Assembly (NCBI GenBank): GCA_026545225.1
Contig: CM048853.1
Coordinates: 52,261,255-52,325,254 of the forward strand
Length of the DNA: 64,000 bases
From: Cornus controversa
Taxonomy: Eukaryota > Streptophyta > Magnoliopsida > Cornales > Cornaceae
Reading direction: 5' to 3'
Part shown: in pieces, positions 12,262 through 24,800 of the stretch
Numbering within the stretch: position 1 is the stretch's first letter
How the letters are laid out: the number at the start of each line of letters is the position of its first letter
Made by a program: the position numbers and the translations under genes
Notes under the pieces: model-generated
Told to the model about the DNA's origin: nothing
Databases searched by the model: none
Seen by the model: the letters and a program-made list of their open reading frames with translations, nothing else

Positions 12262-12279
12262 AACCGGCTGCAGCCGGTT
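12262..12279. promoter_or_regulatory. 18 bp perfect palindrome upstream of eIF4G
   Basis: AACCGGCTGCAGCCGGTT is a perfect inverted repeat in a locally GC-rich patch (12236-12290) about 570 bp before the eIF4G start codon. Such dyads can be dimeric transcription-factor sites. That role is inference only. Confidence 0.35.
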
Positions 12280-12480
12280 ACGGGCACACACATGACTTGA
12301 TGTGAGTGAGAGAGAGAGAGAGCGAAGAGTGCGCGACACATTTCGATTCCGATCTCCTAAAAAACCTTTTCTTTTGACCACCTTGCTTGCAGGTCTGTTT
12401 GTTTAACAAATTACAAACATTTATATATTTTCACACTGAAATCTCCCTCTAGTTTTCTCTCTCTACATCACACATTCTGA

Positions 12481-12525
<45 letters not shown>
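12481..12525. repeat. (CT)n microsatellite in the eIF4G promoter/5' UTR
   Basis: About 20 uninterrupted CT units lie upstream of the telo-box and coding start. CT-rich tracts near transcription starts are common in plant core promoters. Confidence 0.8.
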
Positions 12526-12529
<4 letters not shown>

Positions 12530-12583
12530 CTTGTATGTCTATCAGTTTCGTCATGGTTCCCGCCAATCTTTACAATATTTATA

Positions 12584-12598
12584 CCATATAAAACCCTA
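12584..12598 (+). promoter_or_regulatory. TATA-like element plus telo-box upstream of eIF4G
   Basis: CCATATAAAACCCTAA combines a TATA-like word with AAACCCTA (12591-12598), the plant telo-box found in promoters of translation genes. It lies ~240 bp before the start codon. A 5' UTR intron from about GTGAAC (12629) to TGCAG (12788) is plausible. Confidence 0.4.
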
Positions 12599-12831
12599 AT
12601 ATTCTCTATTTAGTGTTCTACACTCCAGGTGAACACACACAACTCTGAAAGATCAAACCCCATTAACTTCGTTGTAATTTTAATTCATGTGATTGTGTTT
12701 TTTTTTCAATGTCATTTTGCGTGGCTTTGTTTGGATGATTTGTGGTCAATTTTATGGTTTGATCGGTGGATCTTGGGGTTTGGTGCAGGTAATATACAAC
12801 CAGAATTGGAGCGATTTGAGGGTTCGGATAT

Positions 12832-15800
12832 ATGTCCCACAATCAATCAAGGGGTGAGAAGAGCGAGTCGTTACCTTATAGAAAATTGGGTCGATCCGTG
12901 AGCTCTGGTCAGCAGAAGTATTTCTCCGGCGGTAGTGGGAAGGGCGGCGGTGGCTCCGCCGCTCCACCTTCATCTTCCGCCAATTCATTTTCGTCAAACC
13001 GAAGGTAGATTAGGGTTTACAGTTACGTATATAGATATGTACATAAAAAAAGGCTATTTCTATGGATACATACATAATATTTGGCGCTTTTAAAAAAAAA
13101 AAAAGTGGCTGTTCTGAGTCCCAAATCTGCGGCTGAGTCAGTTTCTACGACTCCACCAAGCAATAAATGTATATGGATTTTTATAATAGAACTAGGTTTC
13201 TTGAATTTTATTTTTTGGGTTTTTTGATGATTGTATGTTTTTATGGCCTGTGTTAGCTTTAAGAAGTCTAATAATGCACAAGGAGGGCAATCTAGGATAA
13301 GCAGTGTGAGTTTGAATTCAGATTCTAATAATCCTTCTGCTGCCCGTACAGTACAGAATGGTGTCCATTTACGACCACCGATACATGGTATGTAATTTTT
13401 TTTTGTCTATATGTTGTCGTTTGTTTCTTTATAAATTATAAAATCTTCAATACTGTTAAGTTTAGAAAATAAAAATTGAAGAGAAACCTTTGATTTTATT
13501 ATGGGTGTTGTACATTTTTATGGAAATATGTATCTTGATTTGTAATATGTGATTAACATTCTTGGGCGATATGATGGGAGAATTAAAGAAATTGGTTATG
13601 CTTATTTAATCTGATTTTTGAATTCTTACTACTTTTATTCATTTGTTCTTATTGTAGGAGCATCTGATGCTCCGGTCACGGGCGTTACTGTCAAGTCGAC
13701 TGATATGTCTTCTCAGAAAAGCACCCGAGCTGTTCCGAGGGCTCCATCTTCTCATGCTGCTACTGTCAGTTCTGACACCACAGCGCCTGTAACACCTTCA
13801 AAGGGTACATCCATTATGTTTAAGCTGTGGATAAGTTTTTTGGTTTCCATGAATTATAAAAACTTCGGCATTCTTTAATTTTGAAGTTGTTTGTGAACTT
13901 TTCAGTCTTTATTTTTTCTTGACAGTTTTAACTAGGACCAGACTACTATTACTACTATAATTGTACTCAGTGAAATGTTAATACTGTTTTCTGATGGCTT
14001 AGCACCAGGAGATATGTCTACATCATTCCCTCTTCAATTTGGGTCCATAAGTCCTGGTTTCATGAATGGAATGCAGGTACTTCAGTACTCTGTTGCACAC
14101 TTTATGCATATTTGTTTTGTTTATTTATTTATTGACTAAGTTGAAGTTCATGCATATTTGTTTTGTTTATTTATTTATTGATTAAGTTGAAGTTCATGCA
14201 TATTTATAAGTTCTCCTAGACTTTGTGCAACTCAACAATTTTCTTAGTCTTTTTATAAGAGATAAAAGACTGTGTTCCTATGTTTTTGTAGATACCTGCT
14301 CGAACTAGCTCAGCACCCCCAAATTTGGATGAGCAGAAACGTGACCAGGTTTGTAGGTTCTCTTCCTCTTTTGTCTGGCTGTTTATCAAGCAATTACTGG
14401 TTTATAACAATTTAGAGTTGTTTTAACATCTTTTACCATTGGTGGAATGACGAGGTTCAAAAAATTGTAAAAACAAAACTGGACTGCTATAAAATTTGGC
14501 AAAATACTAGGAATAGTGAAACCTTTAACAAATATAAAAAAGCGAATAAAGAAGTTAAGAAAGTTGTAAATGAGGCAAAACATAGAGCATATGATGATAT
14601 CTATTCTAAACTAGGTATAAAAGATGGAGAGAAGAATATATATAAACTTGCTAAGCTAAGGGAGAGGAAACTAGAGATTTTAGTCATATTAAATGTATTA
14701 AGAGTGAAGATTCACGGGTTTTAGTAAAGGACGATGAAATTAAAGAAAGATGGAAAAACTATTTTGAGAAATTGCTAAATGAAAACCATATAAGAAGTTT
14801 AGGCATGGAGGAAAATGTTAGAGATATTATATTTTTCCGTAGGATCAAGGAGTGGGAGGTTAAGAATGCCTTAAGGAAGATGAAATCGAGGAGGGCTTTA
14901 TGACCCGATGGCATTCCCATCAAGGTGTGGAAGTGTCTAGGAGATTGGCTTGTCTTGGTTAACAAAATGGTTTAATAAAATTATAACAACTAAGAGGATG
15001 CCAGATGAGTGGTGCCAAAGTTTTCTTGTACCTATATATAAAAAATAAAGGGGACGTACAAAGTGATAATAATTATCGTGGTATTAAATTAATGAGTCAC
15101 ACTATGAAACTCTGGGAGAGAGTGATTGAACGCCGCCTAAGACGAGAGACGGAAGTGTCGGAGAATCAATTTAGATTCATGCCAGGTAGGTCAACGATGG
15201 AGGTTATTCACTTGTTGAGAAGACTAATGGAAAGATATAGAGAGAAGAAGAGAGATCTCCATATTATTTTTATTGATTTGGAGAAAGCCTATGATAGGGT
15301 ACCTAGAGACTTAATATGGAGGGTTTTAGAAAAGAAAGAAGTCACAAAGGGATACATCGACACAATTAAGGACATGTATAATGGGTGTGTAACTATAGTG
15401 AGAACGCCTAAAGGGGAAACAAGTGAATTTTCAATCACTGTAGGCTTACACCAAGGGTCAGCATTAAGTCCATACCTCTTTGCTTTAGTGATGGATGAGC
15501 TGACAAGACACATCCAAGATGATATTCCGTGGTGTATGTTGTTTGTCGATGATATTGTTTTAGTTGATGTGACTAGAGAAGAAGTTAATGCTAAATTGGA
15601 GGTTTAGAGAGAAGTTTTAGAACTAAAAGGGTTTAAGATAAGTTGAAATAAAACTGAATACATGGAGTGTAAATTTAGTAAATCTAGAAGGACAAATGAG
15701 GATGTAGTGATGATTGAGAATCAAGAGGTACAAAAAAGTGAACATTTTCGCTATTTATGCTCAATTATTCAAAATGAGGGAGAAATTGGAAATGACGTTA

Positions 15801-18800
15801 ATCATAGAATCAATACAGGATGGGTTAAATGGAGGGGTGCATCTAGTATATTGTGTGATAGGTGTATCCCCTTACGATTGAAAGGGGAGTTTTATCGAAC
15901 AGCTATTAGACCAGCCATACTTTATGGTACCGAATGTTGGGCAGTTAGGCAACAACATTTGCATAAAGTGAGTGTCGCAGAAATGCGAATGTTGAGATGG
16001 ATGTGTGGGAAGGCTAGAAAGGATAGAATTAGAAATGAACACATTCGGGAGATGGTTGGTGTAGCACCAATTGGAGATAAAGTGAGGGAAAATCGGTTAA
16101 GATGGTTTGGACATGTGCAAAGAAAACCTTTAACTGTACCGGTCAGGAAAAGTGACATAGTCCAAATTGAGGGCAATGCTAGGGGAAGAGGAAGACCAAA
16201 GCTAACATGGGTAGAGGCAGCAAAGAAATATATGATAGCATGTGGATTAACTGAGGAGATGACCTTAAATAGAGCGGAATGGAAACATCGGATTCATATA
16301 GCCGACCCCAAGTAATTGGGAAAAGGCTTAGGTGGTGGTGGCGGTGTTGTTTAACATCTTCTACCATTGATATCCGAAAGATTTATCAACTTGGAATTTG
16401 AATTTGGTATGGATATTGTATGTGCTTCTGTGTTAGTGTGGAGCGTACCCAACAAGTGCCATTTTGTCTTTTGATGTAAATAAATTCAGTAGCATGAATT
16501 GTTTAATTGGCTGGCTATAAAAACAGTAGCATAATCTTGACATCATTAAGGCTGATTTTGATGTGCTCATTGGCATTTTCCTCTTGCTCTGTGATTCTCT
16601 GTTTGGCAGCTACTCCATGATTCTTTAAGAGCTGCACATACGTTGCCAATTTCAACTGCTCCTAAGCAGCAATTACCAAAGAAGGGTGCAGGTGATGTTG
16701 ACCAATCTGACACTAGCAAGGCTCATCCGATGCCCAAGGCTAAGAAGGACGTGCAAGTTTTTTCTGCACCCCCTGTAACCCAAACTCAGAAGCCTTCTGT
16801 TCATCCTAGTACTGGGATGCCAATGCAAATGCAGTTCCAGCAGCCACAGGTTGCCATTCAATTTGGTGGTCCGAACCCACAGATTCAGTCTCAAGGAATG
16901 GCAGCTCCTTCGTTGCCAGGGCCATTGCCGATGCCATTGCCAATGGGAAATCCTCAAGTGCAGCAGCAGGTATTTGTTCCAAACCTCCAGCCTCATATGG
17001 TGCAGCCTCAGGGGATCATTCACCAGGGCCAGAGCTTGAATTTCACATCTCAAATGGGTTCTCAGCTACCTGCTCAGTTAGGCAGTCTGGGGATTGGTAT
17101 GGCCCCACACTTCTCTCAACAACAGGCAGGAAAATTTGGTGGCCCTCGTAAACCTCTCAAGATAACTCATCCTGATACGCATGAAGAGTTGAGACTTGAT
17201 AAGAGGACAGATTCAGGTACGGAAAGTGGGTCATCAGGCTCGAGGTCGCATCCAAATGTGCCTCCCCAATCTCAAGCAATTTCATCCTTTCCACCTGCCC
17301 ATCTTATCAACTACTACCCTAATTCTTACAATGCCAGTCCCTTCTTTTTTCCAGCTCAAAGTTCTCTTCCTCTAACTAGTGCCCAGGTTACTCCCGGTTC
17401 TCAGGCACCAAGGTTTAACTACCAAGTTAGCCAGGGTCCACAGACTTCTTTGATGAACCAATCTGCTCTTAACTCCCTACCTGTTAGTAATATTGGTGCT
17501 CCGTCTCCCATTATTGGTGAAGCACCTAATTTGGAACATACTTGTGATGTTCATAACATATTCTCATCAGCTCCATCAGCTTCAGTACAGGTGACAGTGA
17601 AACCAGCTGCTGGTTCTCATGGAGAAAGGGTTGCTGATTCATCGTTGTCAATTGACTCATCTGCCATTGAGAAATGCGAGTCTACTAAACTTCCTAAGCC
17701 ACACGGGGAGACTAACTCAATTGATCCTCAAAGGAATTCTGATACAACTTCTAGAAGCTCTTTACAGCAATCAAAACCTGGTCTTGGACCAAAATCTACT
17801 ACATTGCCTGTGGTTAGGAAACAATCTGTTGCAGCATTTGTTTCTGTTTCTACAGAGACCCCGGCTCTCAACTCTTTGTCTCCTGCTCCTGCTCCTATTG
17901 AGCAGTCTGCATCAGTTGTGACAAGTAGTAGTGAAGGCATTAAGGAAATAATTTATAGGTCTGATTCCATCAAGGATCAACAGGAGAAGCCAGGAAACAA
18001 AGGACATACCCAATACGAACCGCAGCATGAGGTATTTCATTGTGTTCCTGTCAGATGATTTGTCTCTACCTGTTTTCTACTAGTAGTGACTATTTTAAGT
18101 TGTGGATATGGATTTTGTACTGTTATTTGCAGGTGGATGGACAGTGTACCTCTTCTTTGTGCTTACCTTCTCATTCTTCAGAAGAATTAGAACATGCTAA
18201 TTTTTTCAACGGTAGAACTGAAACTGGAGAAGTTAGTATAACTTCTGCTTCATCAGGTACTAGTGGAGGTGTCTCAGAAACTGCTGGGGACCCACCGTTA
18301 ACCACCAGTATTGACAGGCATGAAGCTTCTGATTCTAAAACTGATAGCGTTGGCAAAGGCTCAACATGTGAGGCAGTGGAAACTATCGGTGGTACTGACA
18401 AAATCACTGATACATCGGACATTAATCATTCTAATCGGCAAGATGATTTTTCTCTGCATGAAGAACAATTAAAGCCTGATATTGCAGGACCAAAAGAACA
18501 AGGAGAAAGTATGTTTCCCGAAGGTGCTAAACAGGATGAAAATGCATTTGAGACATCTTTAGAAGTTGTTTCTTCAAAATCTTCCAAAGATATTAATCAA
18601 ACTGAACTGAACTCCACTTTTAAGCTAACAACTACTGGCAATGAGGTTGGATCCTTGCAAACTGCACCGAGGGATCTTGAAGAGCCAGTGGGTTGTTGCA
18701 CAAAAGATGATAGGGTGGCTGATAATTTAGTGATGACTGCTTTCATTGAGCATGATGCTATAAATACTGAATTATTAAGTTCTGATTTATCTATTTTGCA

Positions 18801-21800
18801 CAGTGATAAGATTTCAACTTCAGATGACTCTTCTAGTATGTGTAATAGCATGGGTAGAAAAGAAATTCTTATAGGATCTGGGATGTTGGATCTGAAGTCC
18901 TCCAATGTTTCAACTTCATCTCTTCCAGAAGTAACTTTGGAACATGAAAGGGAAGGTACTGATTCTATTACTTTGGGCATGGTTTCTCTTATAACATCAG
19001 GTTCTAAGGATAAATTAATGCTAGAACCTAATAGGGCAAAGAGTAATATAGTTAGAGGGAAGAAGAAGAGAAAAGAGATTCTACAAAAAGCAGATGCTTC
19101 TGGGACAACTTCCGATCTTTATAATGCATATAAGGGTCCAGAGGAAAAGAAAGAAACTGCTGTCTCTTTAGAAAACAGTTCTAGCAATAATTTGAAGCAG
19201 GTACATGTTGATGCTTCTCGGGAAGATGTTGTATCAAGTGAAAAAAGTGGGCAGAGTAAAGCTGAACCAGATGATTGGGAAGATGCAGTTGACATCTCTA
19301 CTCCGAAATTGGAATCTTCAGATGGAAATGAAGTAATGGCAAAAAAGTATTCTAGAGATTTCCTACTTAAATTTTCAGGGCAATGCACTGATCTTCCAGG
19401 GAATTTTGAAATTAAATCTGATATAGAGGCCTTGATGACTTCTAATATCATTGTTTCTCTTGAATCATATCCTTCTCCTGGAAGAGTTATTGATCGGCCA
19501 ACTGTGGGATCTCGACCAGACTGGCATGGGCGTGGCATGGGTGACGATGAGAAATGGAGTAAAGTACCCGGTCCTCCTGCTTCAGGAAGGGATCCGCGAC
19601 TAGGTATTGGATATGGGGGGAATTTTGTAGGTTTTCAACATGGTGTTTTAAGGAATCTAGGTGTGCAGGCACCTGTTCAGTATGCTGGCGGCATTCTATC
19701 TGGGCCGATGCAATCCTTGGGTTCTCAAGGAGGTATGCAACGGAATAGCCCTGATTCTGACAGGTGGCAACGCGCCACTGCTTTTCAAAAGGGTTTAATT
19801 CCTTCTCCTCATACTCCATTACAAGTAATGCACAAAGCTGAGAAGAAATATCAAGTGGGTAAAATAACAGATGAAGAACAGGCCAAGCAAAGGCAGTTAA
19901 AGGCTATCCTAAATAAGCTAACTCCACAGAACTTTGAAAAACTTTTTGAGCAAGTTAAAGCGGTTAACATTGACTGTGCTGGTACTCTCACTGGCGTGAT
20001 TTCACAGATATTTGATAAAGCTCTAATGGAACCAACTTTCTGTGAAATGTATGCCAATTTCTGTTATCACCTTTCTGGAGAGTTGCCTGATTTTATTGAA
20101 GACAATGTAAAGATCACTTTTAAAAGATTACTTCTAAACAAGTGCCAGGAAGAATTTGAGAGGGGGGAAAGAGAGCAGGAAGAAGCTAATAGAGCTGAGG
20201 AAGGTGAAGTTAAACAGTCTGAAGAGGAAAGAGAGGAGAAGAGAATACAGGCGCGAAGACGAATGTTGGGTAACATTCGACTGATTGGGGAGTTGTACAA
20301 GAAAAGGATGTTGACCGAGAGAATAATGCATGAATGCATTAAGAAGTTGCTGGGTCAGTATCAGAATCCTGATGAGGAAGATATTGAAGCTCTCTGCAAA
20401 TTAATGAGCACAATTGGAGATATGATTGACCATCCAAAAGCCAAGGAACATATGGATGCATATTTTGATATGATGGAGAAGTTGTCAAACAATATGAAAC
20501 TGTCCTCTAGGTTGAGATTCATGTTGAAGGATGCAATTGATCTGAGAAAGAACAAATGGCGGCAGAGGAGGAAAGTTGAAGGGCCAAAGAAGATTGATGA
20601 AGTGCACAGGGATGCTGCTCAAGAACGGCATACACAAGCTAATCGGATGGCACGTGGTCCGGGCATGAGCTCCTCAGTTAGAAGGGGTCAACCGATGGAT
20701 TTTGGTCCAAGAGGGTCAAATATGTTTCTTTCTCCAAATGCCCAGATGGGTGGTTTTAGGGGGGTACCCATGCAATTCCGTGGTCACGGCCCTCAAGAAT
20801 TTCGATTGGAGGATAGACACTTGTTTGAGAATAGGACTATGTCAATTCCCTTGACCCAGAGACCTATTGGTGATGATTCTATCACCCTTGTTCCCCAAGG
20901 TGGTCTTGCTAGGGGAATGTCCTTTAGAGGACAGCAATCAATGCCAAGCATTCCCTTAGCTGAGACGCCAAGTCCTGGAGACTCGAGGAGAATGACAGCT
21001 GCTTTAAATGGCTATAATTCTGTATCACAGCGAACAACATTTGGCTCAAGACAGGATCTGAATCCGAGATTCATCTCAGACAGGTTCACCAGGCCGTCTG
21101 TTTATGACCAATCGAGTATACAAGACCGACACATTAGTCATGGGAACAGGGACCTAAGGAATGCTGATCATAGTTTTGATAGATCTCCGCCAACTTCACC
21201 ATCCATAAGAGGTCAGGGATCGATTTTCACACAAAATGTTTCTTCAGAGGAGGTAAGGCCAGAAAAACGCTTGCGAGACATGTCAATAGCAGCAATTAAA
21301 GAATTCTACAGGTATTATGTGGTCTCATACACGATTATTCTTCCTTTGTGTTTTCTCCAATGTCCATATGTTCAATATCATCACCAAGGAGCCTTCCATT
21401 ACCAACAATCGAGTTTATGAGTGCTTGCACCTTTACATCTGTGTTGAAAGTGAGGGTTGAATGTGTCTTTGTAAATTATGTTGAAGAAAACCTTGTTTCT
21501 GATAGTTGTAGCACTAGAAATATGCTTAGTCTATGGCTCTAGATATCAAGAAAAAGGAAATAAGAGAAAAGTGAGGAATATCCTAGGTTGGGAACAATGA
21601 GAAGTGAGTGTCTTCTTCCATTTACATTGGCATCCAGTATAAAGTATCTGGTATCCTTGTATTGCAAATAATGTTATTTGCAGTCAAATTAACAACGAAG
21701 TTCTACTTTTGATAAATATTTCTACATTAGTTCTAAGTCCATTAAATTTCCAGCATTACCCTTTTCAAACTTGTGACAATAATTTTGTTATTCTATGCAT

Positions 21801-24800
21801 GAGTTTGAGGTGGTGGATTGGGTTAGATAATTAAGAGACTATATGGTGGAGGTGAGACGATCATGTTATAAGGAAAAAGAGGTGTTTAGGAACTTTGATT
21901 TAGAAACAAAGAGTTGTGTGAAGATATTTTGAAAATTTAGGAGCAAACTTATGTATTGATTTGTTGAAGTGTGCTATGTTTTGTTCATTAATTATTTCAA
22001 TAGCCATATTCTTGTAGTCTTCATAGGCTTATTATCTGACACAGTATTCTGACTTAAGCTTAAGTTAATACAAGGCAAACACCAAGAATCTAATTTTCAT
22101 ATTTGTTTCTCTAATATCATTTTATGAATTTGGGGCGTAAATGCTTGGGAGTTCCCCTTAAGCGATGTGTTGCTTCAGCTCTCGGATGCTTCAAAAAATT
22201 GGGCAAGGCGGTAAAAATAAGGCAAGGGTTCTCACATTTTTTCTGGACAAGCACGGGTATTGGATAAAGAAGTTAAGCCCTATATAGTAGGCTCAAGATA
22301 GGGACTTGGAATATAGGAACATTGATAGGTGAATGAATGGAGTTGGTAGACACTATGATCATAATGAGGGTTAATTTAGTTGTCTACAAGAAACTAAGTG
22401 GTTAGGTGCAAAAATTAGAGAAATTGAGAACACGGTATATAAAATTTATGACATCGGAAAAGATAGACATAAAATGTAGTGATAATCATTGATAAGAATT
22501 TAAAAACAGATGTTGTAACTATTATTAGAAAGGAGGATAGGATAATATTAGTAAAACTTGTATTAGGAGGAAATTAGATAATATAGTTAGCGTCTATGCA
22601 CCCCGAGTAGGATTTGATGATCACATATGGATGAACTAATTCAAGGGATACCGAAGGAGAAAAGGTATACGTAGGAGGAGAATTTAATGCTCGTCATGGA
22701 TTTGGAGATAGAAATGCTATTTTTTTTGGGGGGGGGGGGGGGTGGTGCGGTCTTAGATTAGAGAACTATGTAAACAGAAACAACTTGGATTTTTTGAAAA
22801 ATCAAAATTTTAAAAAACTTTACATTATCCTTGTGTGTGTGATCAAATATGTTATCTAGTGTTTATTTCAATCAGCTTGATCACCATCTGATCTTCATTA
22901 AACTTTGTCAAATCATGATCAACACTCACTTGAATATATTCAAATGTATAACTTATTCAAGGTTAACTAAAAAATTAACAAAATTACAACTTGATCAAAA
23001 CTGACTTTTGACATGAAATTCACCAATCAATGACACTAAGGACCATACGAGGCAATTTCATTTCGTGCATATAATTATTCTGTAGTATTTTAAGAATGAG
23101 AGTTTCAAATTTTATTGTTTCAACTGCCACACAAAACTAAAAGATCAAGTTCCTTGATTGTGTTTTGTACCTTCACTTGCTTGTTACTTCATTATGCATG
23201 GGTCAAGTTTGTACCAACTCCACCCCTCCCGACACTCCTCTTGGCGGGGTTTTTTTCACTTGTACTTGAAGACTTAATATATGGGCATGCATTCATTTGC
23301 TATGAATTGACCAAGTATATGTATGATTTGGGTGGAAACAAGTGATCTTAAGAAGAATAGAGGCTAAACTTTTTAGTGTCATGGGAATATAAATGGAGTG
23401 AGAGAACAAGTTATCTTAAGAGTAGCTTGAGTATGTGCACTGCTCATTACCTCGCTACTCTCTACCTGTCAATGTGATCCCTCCAATTCACCCTCCCTCT
23501 CCTTTATGTTTGATAGTTGGTTGAGTACTGGCGCAAACTTCTTTATAATTGGGCATAGGAAAGGGTGATGAAACTTGTCCTAGTCCTAGGTCATTGTGGT
23601 TTGGGGTTTTCTTTTTTCTAGACCTTCTGACCATGTTGCCCTACCTAATGAGTTGTAGGGGGACAATAAACGATTGTCATGTGAATGTATTTTGAAGAGT
23701 GGACAGGGATCGTGAAGGCTCATAAAATCTCCTTGAGGAAATGAATTCTATAGTCCTGAATGGAATTCATTATTGCTCTCAACTCTCAAGATGATGAATG
23801 GTGTGGCAAGTAAATAAATTGAGATGTATCAATGATTTTGTCAGTTGATACCAAAAGCAAAGGCATGTGTGCAAGTACTTCTATAGATTTTTCATAGGAA
23901 ATTAAGGTCTCTATCTTTTTATGCTGAGACTCGATTGGTTTGTCCTTCCCAAACTGAATTGATAATAAAAAATGGGAAGAAAAAAGGAGGTGTTGAGTTT
24001 TCCTTTAGCAGTAGACTGTTTCCTTTATGAACTTGCAAAAAAAGGGTCCATAAAAGAATTATCCTAGGCTGAAGCGGTTGACATTTTTCCAATTTATGTT
24101 TTAGTATTCTTATAGGTTTCTATTTCTCCATATAATCATATTTAAGGGCCAACAGTCTAAGGCAAAGCTCGCTGACCTTTCTCTCCTAATTAGAAGGAGA
24201 CATGGTTTTTTATCCTGGTTGATCTTACTTGAGGCCCAGAAAAGAAACAGACCTCATGAAAATCTCCTTAAGTTCCTTTGTTCTTATGACCAGTTCAGTA
24301 TAATTCCAAAGAAAGGCTGTTGACAGTAGGTCCATTCAGGGATAATTATTTAGCTCGCGAAAATTTAGTGGATGTGGTAGATTATCCAACCCTGAGCAAT
24401 GTTAGTTATTAATTGGGGTTTGGTCTGTAGATCCAACTGATTATGCTCACTCAGGATATGGATTCTGTTTATGCTGTGATGTTTAATTATAACTTGGAGA
24501 ACTTATTTTTTTCATTGTTTGTTCTGAGCATGGGTGTTCTCTCTCTATCTTTTCTCTTCATTTCTTTCTTTCTTTTGGGGAATCATATTCTGTAATTTTT
24601 AATTGCGATTTTTTGTCTTGGCTTTCTCCATAAATGTTCTCTCCCATCAAAAGAATTGGTTCTCAGATCGATAGGGATAGAGGAAATGATTGTTGGGTCT
24701 CGGACTTGCCATAATGTCTTGTTGAGGCTGTACAGTCTTCTCATTACATTAAACCACTGATTGGCCAATTTTGTTACTATAATCTGCAAACCTCTAATAT

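Noticed and set aside
17728..20555. Several minus-strand open frames across eIF4G exons
   Set aside because: They are antisense shadows of a well-supported coding exon and show no family features.
21312..21420. C-terminal extension of eIF4G exon 7 (RYYVVSYTIILPLC and onwards)
   Set aside because: This is read-through into intron 7. Joining the donor at 21311 to the acceptor at 25695 restores the expected MA3 sequence.
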